This document shows, one piece after another, positions 46,519 through 57,300 of a DNA stretch of 64,000 nucleotides. The stretch's first letter is position 1, and each line of letters opens with the position of its first letter. A program made the translations under genes and the position numbers. A model generated the notes under the pieces. The model was not told the DNA's origin, ran no database searches, and was given only the letters and a program-made list of their open reading frames with translations. The stretch lies in NCBI GenBank assembly GCA_016840285.1, contig JAEOSR010000063.1, positions 6,677 through 70,676 on the forward strand, given 5' to 3'. The DNA is from Candidatus Hodarchaeota archaeon (GTDB taxonomy: Archaea > Asgardarchaeota > Heimdallarchaeia > Hodarchaeales > Hodarchaeaceae).

Positions 46519-47505
46519 TCATGTGTTCCACTCATTATTACTCTCAGATTGTACTTTTGGTTTATAAATGTCTAAAGGCCATTGTTTTTTCATTAATTTT
46601 AATAATATACGAGAATCAAATTGATCAATTTCAATCGATGCTGAAGCTGTTTTCATTAATCTTTCAGCAATCAGTTTGGCTCGTACAACGGAATCTGAGT
46701 AGCCAATTATGAGTCCAATTACTAAAGGATGATTCTTTACGATAGTGAGCTGCAGGTCAGACGCAGTAATTACTTCCATTCCAGTTGGGTTTTTTGTTAA
46801 CCCTTTTACAGTTTCACTAATACCCATATTTAACTGATCCAAAATCAAGCGGTTTATGTTTGTGAACTTCGTTGTATATATCTGATGAGACTCTAGATTG
46901 ATTAAAATCACCACTCGTACTTTACATTTGAATGTAGACTCTTCTCCTGTGAGGACATCAGCTACCCAATCAAAAGCATCGTAAAAGTTTTCACCAGTTT
47001 TTGCAGAGATTCGAAAGAGCCCGACTGGTCTAGCAGATCTTTGAGCACGGGGTAAATCAAGATCGTTTACAATAAGATCAAAAGCTCGAGCACCAGGTAG
47101 GTCGATTTTATTTGCAATAAAAAGGACAGGTACTTTCTCGTTTCGCTGGATTGAATCCCAAAAAGCTTTTGATGCTTCTGTAAGGCGAAGGTCAGCACTA
47201 TCTAACACAAAAACGATAGCTGAAGCTTTTTCTAAGGAGTCATGCCAGAGAAGGTTTCGATAGATTTCTTGCCCACCCAAATCAACCAAATTGAACTCAA
47301 TCTGCCGATATTTTACCGTTCGATAGTTAACACCGAGAGTTCGTGTTGTAGGTACAAATTCTGAGCGTAATAACCGATTCACAATTGTGGTTTTTCCAGC
47401 GCCGTCGAGACCTATAACAGTTATTTCATATTTCTCGACTTTCTTGCCTTTGAATATTCTTCGCAATATGCTCGACACTGATAACCACCGATTCCTATTG
47501 ATCAA
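46519..47505 (-). CDS. Arf-family small GTPase fused to a longin/roadblock-like domain
   Basis: A 328-residue fusion. The N-terminal GTPase carries GLDGAGKT (G1, 32-39), a switch-I threonine in TTRTLG, DLGGQE (G3, 75-80), NKID (G4, 132-135) and SAKTG (G5, 167-171). W-D-G-G-Q is replaced by V-D-L-G-G-Q, as in Arf-like and SRbeta-like families. The C-terminal half (about 195-300) starts with CKVRVVILINLESHQIYTTKF and ends VVRAKLIAERLMKT, a strand-helix pattern of longin- or roadblock-type domains. GTPases usually need longin proteins in trans, so this makes a one-chain switch. There is no N-terminal myristoylation glycine. It is convergent with cdc48. Confidence 0.83.
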   Translation of the reverse strand: MINRNRWLSVSSILRRIFKGKKVEKYEITVIGLDGAGKTTIVNRLLRSEFVPTTRTLGVNYRTVKYRQIEFNLVDLGGQEIYRNLLWHDSLEKASAIVFVLDSADLRLTEASKAFWDSIQRNEKVPVLFIANKIDLPGARAFDLIVNDLDLPRAQRSARPVGLFRISAKTGENFYDAFDWVADVLTGEESTFKCKVRVVILINLESHQIYTTKFTNINRLILDQLNMGISETVKGLTKNPTGMEVITASDLQLTIVKNHPLVIGLIIGYSDSVVRAKLIAERLMKTASASIEIDQFDSRILLKLMKKQWPLDIYKPKVQSESNNEWNT

Positions 47506-47886
47506 TCATTGCTTCAAAGAAAAATAAATGAGTTTGTTGTGATTAATTTTTCAACATACACTCATAAATTTTTACAAATGCTGCTATTAAATAAAGTTCA
47601 TCTAATTGAATTGCTTATGTTATTCAAAGAAGAATAATATACTTTATCATCTTGATCTTTTAAATGAAGTTTGCTTTCTCATTTGTAATTTAATTAATTA
47701 GCTTTGAAATGTTTAATTTAAGGGAATCATTTCCAAGTTCTTTGAGATATCACTTTATCTTTCTTGTAAGGTTCTTAGGCGGGACAAAAAGAATCAAACT
47801 TACGTTTTGTGTTAATAATAGAAATATTAAGTAAACCCAAATAAGTATCTTAAGCTGCTAATTAATTTTTTAGGAGAGGATTTCTC
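47506..47886. other. Intergenic region before the R15P isomerase gene
   Basis: 381 AT-rich bases. AAATATTAAG near 47822 could act as TATA box for the plus-strand isomerase gene. No other signal found. Confidence 0.35.
47873..47879 (+). promoter_or_regulatory. Ribosome site setting the GTG start of the isomerase gene
   Basis: GGAGAGG lies seven bases before GTG 47887, so the isomerase gene starts at GTG and not at a later ATG. Confidence 0.55.
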
Positions 47887-48840
47887 GTGAAAAACAATTT
47901 TACAGAAACCCCAGAGTATCGTGAGCTAAAAACTACAATGAAGAAAATTAAAAATCTGACTATCCAAGGTGCTACAAACGTGGCCATTTTTGGGGTTCGT
48001 GCTTTTGCAAATCATGCAAAGACTGTTCCACTGAAAGAAAAAGAATTATTTTCCCACTTAGAGGTCGTTGTTGATCAGCTCAGTAGGGTAAGGGTAACAG
48101 AACCAGCATTAAGGAACGGGTTACGATATGTAATGACAGGGATCCAATTTGATGGAAAAGAATCTGCTGTAGATCATGGAGATAAGTACATTGACCTTAT
48201 AAATGATGCTAAATTGAAGATCTTCGAAACTGGTGCTGAGCGAATTCAAGATGGCTCAAGAGTGTTTACCCACTGCCATTCTTCAATCACTGTAGGGATT
48301 TTTATTGAAGCAGCTAAACAAGGTAAAGATTTCGAGGTGATTTCTACAGAGACACGACCTCTCTATCAAGGCAGAAAGACAGCTAGAAGACTAATAGAGA
48401 ATAATATTCGAGTTACACACATAGTAGATTCAGCAATGCGATGGGCAATGAATAATTTCAATCCTCATATGGTTTTTATGGGAGCAGATGCTATTACTGT
48501 CGAAGGAGTAGCCTTAAATAAGATTGGTTCTCGTCTATGCGCTTTAGCATCAGAAGAAGAACATATTCCATTATATATTTGTACTTCTCTCTTGAAATAT
48601 GATCAAGCTACTAGCATCGGCCGTCTTAGCGAGATCGAAATGCGTGCTCCATTTGAAATCTGGAATGAAGATGTTCCCCCTGGTATTAGAATCTTGAATC
48701 CTGCTTTTGAAACTATTGATCGAAATAATATCTCAGCTTATATCACTGAAGCGGGTTTGATTCCCCCACAAACCGTTCATATAACGTTTCAGCAGCTTTA
48801 TGGCAAAAAAATTCAATATTACCCTCATATTGAGAGATAA
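47887..48840 (+). CDS. Ribose-1,5-bisphosphate isomerase
   Basis: A 317-residue member of the eIF2B/MtnA-related isomerase family. It converts ribose-1,5-bisphosphate to ribulose-1,5-bisphosphate in the archaeal AMP (nucleoside) salvage route that feeds type III RuBisCO. FTHCHSSITV has the catalytic Cys130 and MGADAITVEGV the catalytic Asp201, placed as in characterised archaeal R15P isomerases. The N-terminal helical domain (PEYRELKTTMKKIKNLTIQG) is typical. The start is GTG 47887 with a good ribosome site. Neither RuBisCO nor the AMP phosphorylase gene is in the window. Confidence 0.87.
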   Translation: MKNNFTETPEYRELKTTMKKIKNLTIQGATNVAIFGVRAFANHAKTVPLKEKELFSHLEVVVDQLSRVRVTEPALRNGLRYVMTGIQFDGKESAVDHGDKYIDLINDAKLKIFETGAERIQDGSRVFTHCHSSITVGIFIEAAKQGKDFEVISTETRPLYQGRKTARRLIENNIRVTHIVDSAMRWAMNNFNPHMVFMGADAITVEGVALNKIGSRLCALASEEEHIPLYICTSLLKYDQATSIGRLSEIEMRAPFEIWNEDVPPGIRILNPAFETIDRNNISAYITEAGLIPPQTVHITFQQLYGKKIQYYPHIER

Positions 48841-48872
48841 CGAGTATATTTTGGTAATTAATCTATAAAAAA

Positions 48873-49229
48873 TTAGCGTCTATCAGGCCCATCCCCCAGA
48901 TAATACGCATCATCCTCTACAAAGCCTACTTTTTCGAGTTCCTCTCGTACAGCAGCTAGAATGAGTTTTTCTTCATTCTCATCATCTTCATAAGGCCAAA
49001 TTGTGAATCCAATGATGATTTCGCACAGATATGTTTCATTATCGAAGTTATCTAACTCAATATAGAAGGCTCGGGCACTTCCTGCGAAATCTTTCTCCAC
49101 GGTTTGACCCACCTCTATCAAATTCGCATCAGCAACCTCAAAAGTCATTTGTTCATCGCCTTCACGAAAAAGACCGCTAAATACATAATATCGAGTAATA
49201 GCTGCAGTCAGAGATTCATGATAACTCAC
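48873..49229 (-). CDS. Small acidic hypothetical protein
   Basis: A 118-residue acidic protein of no named family. Alternating strand segments (ARAFYIELDNFDNETYLCEI, IIIGFTIWPYEDDENEE) suggest a small beta-rich fold; the C-terminal 30 residues are helical and charged (KLILAAVREELEKVGF). It is the only convincing gene between the isomerase and the ABC transporter. It is convergent with the isomerase gene. Confidence 0.6.
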   Translation of the reverse strand: MSYHESLTAAITRYYVFSGLFREGDEQMTFEVADANLIEVGQTVEKDFAGSARAFYIELDNFDNETYLCEIIIGFTIWPYEDDENEEKLILAAVREELEKVGFVEDDAYYLGDGPDRR

Positions 49230-49636
49230 AGGAATTCACACCCACGGAATTTACTCCGATATCTTCATATTAAAATTTCTCAAAATACAATTTTGTAAAT
49301 CTTCTGATATTAGATGCTCAATACAGATGGCTGAAGTATATTATAAATTTGTACCAGTATGAAAAAAAAGGTGTGGAATGATTTTTTTACAATCAGCACT
49401 GTAGAAAAGTTGGGTGTTCTTAATCTAAAAGCTCGATGTTTAATAATCAATAGGAGTATAAACCATGGATCAAGAGCTGGGGGCATCTTTTCACCACCTC
49501 GCGATCCTCACTTCTTCTTTCAATAATTATTTTTTTTAACTTCCTATAAATCCTTAATCTTTGGCTATTATTTTTTAAAAAAGGTATCCAGTGTTTTTTG
49601 TCTGAGTAATGATGATCAGGAATAAAATTTGGGAGG
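49230..49636. other. Gap, no clear gene
   Basis: 407 bases. One 24-codon frame (ATG at about 49465, MDQELGASFHHLAIL) is GC-richer than its surroundings but has no strong ribosome site. No RNA motif was found. Confidence 0.25.
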
Positions 49637-49870
49637 GTGGCTAAAAAGTTTAGAACCCAAAGAAAGATGATAAGAAATAGAAATTATGGTTCAATAACTT
49701 CTATATTAAATCTGGAAATTAAAATCGACCCTATCTCACCATCAGACAATGTGATAATGTTCAATTTTCTCCCCCAAGATCGAGCAACCTCTGAGAAAGT
49801 ATTACTTATTACCATGACTTTACTAAGGCCACTTTCCTTTAATGATTTCTCTGCTTGTAAGATGATTTGA
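49637..49870 (+). CDS. Weak ORF, unknown
   Basis: A 77-residue frame starting at GTG with GGGAGG only one base before it, too close for a good ribosome site. ISPSDNVIMFNFLPQDRATS and LLITMTLLRPLSFNDFSACK have some protein-like character. Its composition and position in a gene-poor area make it either a relic or chance. No function is proposed. Confidence 0.25.
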   Translation: MAKKFRTQRKMIRNRNYGSITSILNLEIKIDPISPSDNVIMFNFLPQDRATSEKVLLITMTLLRPLSFNDFSACKMI

Positions 49871-50446
49871 TAACCACAGGGAACTGATAATTTGTTATAT
49901 CATTTTTGTTTGTTTTCTTGATACACTCTGTTGGGAAATTCCTACTATTTTGCCCAGCTCGCTTGTAGTACTGAATACTGGACGACGAATACCCCCCACT
50001 TTACATATCGCAATAAGTAAGTTTATATAGTCACTAATTTCGATTTTACATTTATTTTTACTTTTTACCATAAGTATTCATCCTTGAGTCTATATACTCA
50101 TGCTCCCAAGTTATATTTTTTTTAGAGTAATTACTTGTTCCTCTCTTCTATGGGTGTGGGCATTATTCATGTGTTATTTTTGTTTCAATGAGTAGAAATC
50201 TCCTAGATTGTGAGAAGTCATTATTTTCATAACTCAATTAAAAAGAAAAAAAGACATCGGATTTTAGACTTGACAAAATCTATGAATACTATTTTCTGTT
50301 CAATAACCTAGATAAGATAATAGAGCTATTCAGTTTACTAAAACAAGATCAAGAAAATCGTCATTCGATTTAATTCGACTATGGTCGAGATCCAATATCC
50401 GATTTCTAAGAAAATGAGCTCTGCAAATGGAAAATGACAAAAACAA
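49871..50446. other. Gap, no recognised feature
   Basis: 576 AT-rich bases up to the ABC transporter's end. I see no protein-like frame, repeat array or RNA fold; several T-runs could end the convergent transcripts. Confidence 0.3.
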
Positions 50447-51136
50447 TTACGAGGGGGATTTCCTTTCTTCTAATCGGCCTTTTATTAAGTAATAAGTTTG
50501 ATCAGTGATTTCTTGAAATAAAGGGTTATGACTGACTAAAATAATTGTTGCTTCTCTATTTTTAATATGATCATCTATGAAATCAATCATTTGTTCTGAT
50601 GTTTCAGGATCTAGGTTACCTGTGGGCTCATCACATAACAATAGTTGAGGTTGATTAATAAGAGCTGTAACGAATGCCACCCTTTGGCATTCGCCTCCCG
50701 AAAGCTTATAAACTTTATGATCAAGACGATCCATCAATCCGATTGCGGATAAAAGTTCTGTTGCTCTTTTTTTTGCTTCTTCATGCGGTGAGTCTGCTAG
50801 AAGAGCTGGAATCATTACATTTTGTAAAGTAGTTAAGTGCATTGCCAAATTGTGGAATTGGAAAACAAATCCCACAGTTTTAAGACGATAATTTTCTAGT
50901 TTAGAACGGTTAAACTTTGTGATGATTTGGGTTCCTACTTGGATTACTCCAGTAGTAGGACGATCTAAACCGCCAAGTAGGTTTAATAATGTCGATTTTC
51001 CCGAACCAGATGGGCCCATGATAAGGGTCATTCCCTTTGAAGCGACAAAGTCGACTCCGCGTAAGATTAACAGATTACCTTGAGGAGTAGGATAAGCTTT
51101 AGTAACATCCTTTATTATCACTTGTATCATCATCAA
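50447..51136 (-). CDS. ABC transporter ATPase (MacB/LolD-like)
   Basis: A 229-residue ATPase subunit of the type that pairs with FtsX-like permeases. Walker A is GPSGSGKST, with a Q-loop in VGFVFQFHNL, the signature LSGGE followed by CQRVAFVTAL, Walker B LLLCDEPTG, and a His switch in ILVSHN. It overlaps the permease gene by four bases and would be translated with it. Such systems act in lipoprotein, peptide or cell-wall-signal handling in bacteria; the archaeal substrate is not known. Confidence 0.92.
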   Translation of the reverse strand: MMMIQVIIKDVTKAYPTPQGNLLILRGVDFVASKGMTLIMGPSGSGKSTLLNLLGGLDRPTTGVIQVGTQIITKFNRSKLENYRLKTVGFVFQFHNLAMHLTTLQNVMIPALLADSPHEEAKKRATELLSAIGLMDRLDHKVYKLSGGECQRVAFVTALINQPQLLLCDEPTGNLDPETSEQMIDFIDDHIKNREATIILVSHNPLFQEITDQTYYLIKGRLEERKSPS

Positions 51137-54132
51137 TCACCAAACTGTCTCAAAGTTTCGACTAAATGAAGACGATTCAATCGATAAATGACGAGTAAAA
51201 CAGCAATTATTGAAAAACTTAAAGAGGATAAAATGAATAAAATCAAGCTTTCTGGGTAAATTAGATTTCTGACCAAAGTGTTATTGGGCAAGAGATTAAA
51301 TGTAAAATAAGCAGGTAAGAGGGCTAACATATGTGAAGACAATATAAATGAGAAGAAGATCGACATCAATAAGCTCAAAATAAGTATAAATTGAACTTCT
51401 ATAATTAAACCAATAACCATTTTTGATTTCTTAGCACCTCTCGTCACCAGCATTGCATATTCATGAGAACGAAAACGAATATCGAAAAACATTTCAAATC
51501 CTAGTATAATCATAAGTAAAACCGCTATTAAAACAATCTGATTGTTGAATATCTGAAAAAGAAAACTAATTTCATTAGACGAGGTGAATAAAAGTTCAAT
51601 TTCACTGCGAGTATCGCTTACTATCGTTGTTGGATATAAATTTTTTAATCGACGAAGGAAGTCAGTTTTTTGATTGGGTTGTAGATCTTTCGCAAATTTA
51701 GCAAAAAATCTTGTCTTAAAGCTATAACCATTGCTATCAAGGACATTTAAAATTGTGGAGAAGTTACCAGAAAATGAGAATGGAATAATCAACGTAGGGC
51801 GACCTATTAGTAATTCATTAATTCCTGGCAAATAATTAAAAGTATAAAGAGTGTTTTTCCTTGTAGTATTATAATGTGAAAGTTCACTGAAAGAATGATT
51901 AAAGGTAAGCGTGTGTATTTTATCATCTAATCTAGGAACAGAACTGATATGAGATTTCCCATTTAACCAAATTAAAATGTCTTTTTCTTGTCTCATTAAT
52001 GCTTCAGAATGTTTTTCAGAATTCTCAATGTAATTGTATGCTGTTGGATTTAACAATGATACGTAATTACTTAAATTAAGGAAAATAATATCATAACTTC
52101 CAGTAGACAACTTCCCAATGTTCTCAATGGTGATTTCTACTTGTCTCTTAAAGGATAAAGACGCTCCGATGATAAATACAGGAGTGAAAAATTCAACTTC
52201 TTTAGAGGTCTCGAGAAAGTCATAGATATCATCAATGATTAGGAGAGGTTTGTCGTGGAGGGTAAGTGCATAGGGGTCAATTGCTGTGACCCATAAATCT
52301 GATCCACTATATAATTCAGCGTCTTCAAGAAGAAAGACTTGATATGATTGTGACGTAATCATAAGAGAAAACAGTATAGTGAAAGTAATTGATAGGAGGA
52401 GAATGGTTCTTTTTAAATGATTAGTTGATGTAGAGAACATAAATGCAATAATGGTTCCAGTTGAAATAGAAAATTTATTAAGAGTACGGAGAATGATATT
52501 GAAGATATGATGAGATTTTGCACTTAAGAAGTAAACAACAATGAAAATTGTCAATACAAAGAAAAGAGGACTTAAAAATCTAAAAAAAGAAAAAATAATT
52601 GTAATAAATGGTAATAAAAGAGCTATAACTGGTATTTGACCTATCCAATATTCAATATTCATTACTGAACCTACCCATAATGAAAGGATCACAAGGATTC
52701 CTTTTCCTTTGAGTCCAATTTCCCTCTGTTGTGTTGTTGTCTCTTGTAAGTAACGAGAAGATCGAATCCTTAGATTATTTAAACTAGAATTGGACTCAAC
52801 ATGAGAAAAAGTGTTTATAAAAATCCAACCAGAACCAAGGAAAGAAGCGATAAGAGATTGTAACAGATAAGATGGTATTACTGAACCCAAATACCCTGAG
52901 TATGCTGAAAATGATTCCAATGATGCGCTAATTCCAAAAGCTAAAACCAAACCACCAAAAAGCCCTATTATTGCAGCAATAACAGATATTACACTTAATT
53001 CGACGATTAGCAAGGTAGCAGTCTGATGACGTCGTAATCCTCTACTTTTTAACCATAAAAGTCGACTATTAAGTGATGGATTGGTTAAATTAATCCACAA
53101 AGCTGTTAAATATAAGCCTATGATAAGAACTGGAGAAAAAATAATAATACCCAAGGCTATAACAAGTGAGGTAGCTTTTTGTTGACTAAATAATCGATAA
53201 GAAAACGTAATGCCAAAATCAAGCCATGAAATACCATTCTGATCAAAGGAAAAGAACTCTTCATAATCCTGTTGTATAGTCTTATACCTCTGAATGGTCT
53301 GAGAAAGCTGAAGAGGATTAAAATACACTTCACGATCCACAAAAACATATAGACGATTGATAAATTCTAATTGTTCGTTCATTGTGACGTTTGTAGAGAA
53401 TTCAGTGATTGTGGCATTATTGAGGTAAGTCGCCAGAGCTGTGAATTCATTTAAACCAAAGAGTAACCATGGAATATTTCCTATTTTATTATCCTCTGAA
53501 TCTCTTGCCAATATCTGAATTGAATTATCATTTCTTGAGACCTGAATACTCTCAGTAATTCTTACCAAAACTTGTCGGTTCGTCACATTAGAATAAATGT
53601 AAAAAGAGTCTCCGATTTGTAAATTTAATGATATAAGAGTTGTATTATCTACGGTAATAAACAGTTCTGACTTATTGAAAGCAACAATGGGTGAAACAGT
53701 CGAGATATTTAACCAATGAAAATGAGTTTCAAGAGTTGTGATTGAGACATCTTGTAATATTGAGATTATAGGAGTTTGGTCTTGAAAAATCGATTCATTT
53801 GAGTTTATCAATTGTAATCTCCAAGAAGAAGTTGTCCCACCTAGTATACTAAGTCCAAAAGTAGCACCTAGCAAAAATGATGTATTAGAATGAGGAGTTC
53901 CTACTGTTTCTGACAAAAATTGTTCTATTATTTCTTTATTCTCGCCTGAAGCAACGAAATCAATAGGAGTCATCTTTGAGAGACCAATTAATTCGCGTCC
54001 CGTTGAAAGCGCAAAAGCAAAGGGGATAGTATTAAAAACCATTGTTAAAAACATAATGGCGACTAAACGATGTTTAGTATATTCATCAAATATTAACATT
54101 TTATGTAAAAGAGGGAAAATACGAAACATCAT
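51133..54132 (-). CDS. FtsX-like ABC permease
   Basis: A 999-residue membrane protein with membrane helices near the N-terminus (about 20-45), a first large extracellular region (about 50-320), a helix cluster at about 325-450 and again at 510-590, a second large extracellular region and a final helix cluster (about 850-985) that includes MVIGLIIEVQFILILSLLMS. The core repeats match a double FtsX/MacB permease. The extracellular regions are rich in Asn, Ser and Thr, compatible with glycosylation. It is co-transcribed with its ATPase gene (four-base overlap). The transported substrate is unknown. Confidence 0.83.
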   Translation of the reverse strand: MMFRIFPLLHKMLIFDEYTKHRLVAIMFLTMVFNTIPFAFALSTGRELIGLSKMTPIDFVASGENKEIIEQFLSETVGTPHSNTSFLLGATFGLSILGGTTSSWRLQLINSNESIFQDQTPIISILQDVSITTLETHFHWLNISTVSPIVAFNKSELFITVDNTTLISLNLQIGDSFYIYSNVTNRQVLVRITESIQVSRNDNSIQILARDSEDNKIGNIPWLLFGLNEFTALATYLNNATITEFSTNVTMNEQLEFINRLYVFVDREVYFNPLQLSQTIQRYKTIQQDYEEFFSFDQNGISWLDFGITFSYRLFSQQKATSLVIALGIIIFSPVLIIGLYLTALWINLTNPSLNSRLLWLKSRGLRRHQTATLLIVELSVISVIAAIIGLFGGLVLAFGISASLESFSAYSGYLGSVIPSYLLQSLIASFLGSGWIFINTFSHVESNSSLNNLRIRSSRYLQETTTQQREIGLKGKGILVILSLWVGSVMNIEYWIGQIPVIALLLPFITIIFSFFRFLSPLFFVLTIFIVVYFLSAKSHHIFNIILRTLNKFSISTGTIIAFMFSTSTNHLKRTILLLSITFTILFSLMITSQSYQVFLLEDAELYSGSDLWVTAIDPYALTLHDKPLLIIDDIYDFLETSKEVEFFTPVFIIGASLSFKRQVEITIENIGKLSTGSYDIIFLNLSNYVSLLNPTAYNYIENSEKHSEALMRQEKDILIWLNGKSHISSVPRLDDKIHTLTFNHSFSELSHYNTTRKNTLYTFNYLPGINELLIGRPTLIIPFSFSGNFSTILNVLDSNGYSFKTRFFAKFAKDLQPNQKTDFLRRLKNLYPTTIVSDTRSEIELLFTSSNEISFLFQIFNNQIVLIAVLLMIILGFEMFFDIRFRSHEYAMLVTRGAKKSKMVIGLIIEVQFILILSLLMSIFFSFILSSHMLALLPAYFTFNLLPNNTLVRNLIYPESLILFILSSLSFSIIAVLLVIYRLNRLHLVETLRQFGD

Positions 54133-54318
54133 AATTTACCTGTAAGTTCGTATAAAATTTTTTGAAAATGAGCAAGTCCTTCCACCTTTTATTCTTCTTC
54201 GTGTTGGTTGAAATTTTTGAATTTAAATACCCTACTTAAGAATTGCTAGTAGAAATGTCTGAAGATATCATCTCAAGTATTACTGGATTTTCTAATCCTA
54301 TGACTAAAGTGGATTACA

Positions 54319-57300
54319 ATGGCGTTTGAACAAGAACACACAGAAGAACTGGAACAACTCCAAAAACAAAAAGAAAACGAACGCATCCAGCAAGAGCTTG
54401 ATTTAGCTCTTGCTCGGATAGAAAACGAGCAAATACAGCGAGCTCTTGACGCTGCGATTGAGCGTCTTGACCAGCAGATCTCCGATCAGGATGAAAATAC
54501 AGAAGAACAGGTCATCGATGACCACGAGGCTCACCAATCCTCCTCTACTGAAGAGGAACTGGCTTCACATGACTCTGTAACAGAGGAAAAGTCCGACCAG
54601 CAAAACTCTCTTGGTCAATCAATCCAAACGTGGGACGATAAACTTTTCTCCCAGCATGAGGAAAATAATGATGGGCAACCAGCACAAATCGAGGATTTCA
54701 CGAAATCCAAATACTCAATACAAGAGGAAGAAGTTATCGAGAGGGATCAAGAGGTAGAGCTCAACCTGCTCCAAATGAGAGAAGAAAACAAACAATTCCA
54801 ACAAGAATTAGATGCGATCATAGAGCGTCTTGACCATGCATCTGAAGAAGAATCATCTTCACATAATTCTGTACTGGAAAGAGACCACAAACAATTAAAT
54901 TCGCTTGAACATTTAACTCAAAGTACTGATGAACGGTCTATTTGTCATCAAGAGGAATGTGCAGAAGAACAGCAAACACAAAATCTGGAATTAAAAAATG
55001 CTGAAAATTCATTACAAGAGATTTCTTGTCATGAATCTGTAACGGAGGGCAAACTAAAGCAATCAACCCAGTTTGAAAAATCAATCCTAGCTTCATTAGA
55101 CCATTTAAATCACGATATAATAAAGGAAAAAACAGAATCAAGTCTAGAGAAAGAAGAGAAAATATATTATTCTAAACAACTAGAAGAAACAATAAAACAT
55201 CAAGAAACGCTTCATCAGAAATTAGAATCATCAGAGAAAGAAAAATATGTTATTAAAAAATGTGAACATTCTGTAATCAAGCCTATTACTCATTTTCAAT
55301 CTACAGTAACCTTTCAAAAAGCTGATTCTCTATCTGAATCAGGGAGCGAGTATATTTCAAATAGAGGTGCAAAGGAATCTTTTGAATCGAAAAAACACCA
55401 TATCAGATTAGAAGATATTTTTAATTTTAGATGGCAGAATTGGTTCAATGGTTATATTGAAAATTTCCTTACAGAAGAATATTTGAGTAGTGAAATACTA
55501 GCGAAAGTAGATTTACTGAGTAATGGTTGCAAATTTTTTCGCAAACCAACAAAAAGAGATTTAGCAAATTACATGCTAAAAATTTCTAATACTAAAATGT
55601 ATAATCTTCTTCCAGATGATGAATTATTATCAATATACATTGATATCCCTATAAAAACAAGTTTGATAGATGGAACATCGGACATAATAGCAGTGTTGCC
55701 GTTCAAACGACCTAAAAAAACCAGCTCCCACGAAATTTACTTAAAAAGTAATATGAAAGGATCAGTAGTCATATCAAATAATGGAATCCATATATTAACC
55801 TCTGATCCAGATGGATTCAACCTAGCAAAGAAAATAGCGGATAATGGTCTGAATCCCGACGCGTTCAGAGAACGTTTGATACTAGGTGAGAACTTATTTA
55901 ACAAACTGACTTTTCAGCTGAATAAAGACGATTTAAGACAATTACCACAGCTTATAATCAAAGCTGTTTCAGCCAATAAGGATACAAATAGAGCATTTGG
56001 AATAACAGCCACCCAATTGGGTGAAAACAATATATCACAAATTCGATTAACAGATGTAGTAGAGACAGAGATAGATAAAAGGAAATTGAATGAATATTTG
56101 AAAAAAATGAATCCACGATTCGCAAGGAGATCATTTGCCGATATTTACAAGTATTATATGACTTATGACAGCATAAATAGAAAAGTAGTAAGTAAGATAG
56201 AGAAGATCGAGGAGGAAATCAAAGACTTAATGGGTAGTTTTTCATTATCCTACGATTGGCAGGCTTGGAGATATTTCGATTCTAACGTTGACGGAGTAAT
56301 AATTAGATATAATATTGATAAGCTGGATGGAGACGCCACATTCCGAATACAAATCCTTGGAAATCTGACTGATGATGGGAAAAGGACAATAAAGAATTTT
56401 GGGGAGTTTGTGACGGGATATAAGAATAAGAAAACCAGAATACCTAGAGAGATTACATATGATAAAATCAGACAAACAATTAGAGGTAGAAGTCTTCTTA
56501 ACGATATTAGAAACCAATCGAGGGCTATGTTGGAAGAAGCTGACAGATTTATGGAAGACCTTTTTCCAATGATTGAACTCAGTAACCAGAGTAGTAACCG
56601 GAGTCTGTCTCAAAGTGGAACTAGAGTTCTAAATGATTATAGACTAATGACTGGTCCAGGTATTGATTATGACTTTTCAATAATTCAAAACTACCATATT
56701 ACAGATGAAGTTAATGAAATTCAACCAAGGATATCTTATGGAATTGGCTATGAAATTTCCTTTAATAAGAATAAATTTGACACAATTAGAATGGATTTGA
56801 GTCAAGAAGTCATTCGGAGAACACTAATCCTCGAAGGATTTCAAAAAAATATTTTGACTCGGAATTGTACTGAAGAATTACCTGGTAGTGGTATTAGAGG
56901 GTATTTTAGCCACTTATTAGATATTTATGAAAGTTCTCCTGGCAAAGGATGGAAAGATATTTTACCTAATGATCCTGTATACCAATTCTATAACACCAGA
57001 ATAAAACAACTAAGTATGTCAGCAGGGAAGCTATCAACACCTGTAAAGGGTTGGGAAAGGGGAAGGATAACAAGTACCTTGATACAAGGAGATAGAATTT
57101 TTAATGACCTTTATATCCAATTGAAAGGTTCACCAAAAAAAGTTACTTTTCCAAGTAATTCTTTAGTAAAAAAAACAAAGAATAAGATTATCAAAGAACT
57201 AAAAACTAAAAACAGAATATTAACGACACACGGGGTAACGATAGGGGATGTTAAAAGTAAAGAAAACATTATAGCTATAAATAGAGGGTTACAAAGATTT

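Noticed and set aside
49600..49640. Possible box C/D guide RNA (AATGATGA and a nearby CTGA)
   Set aside because: Only one C-like box was found, with no matching D box at the right spacing, so a guide RNA is not supported.
56245..56613. A 122-codon minus-strand frame inside the 1313-residue gene
   Set aside because: It is antisense to a continuous long frame and has no recognisable features; the sense frame reads as the real gene.
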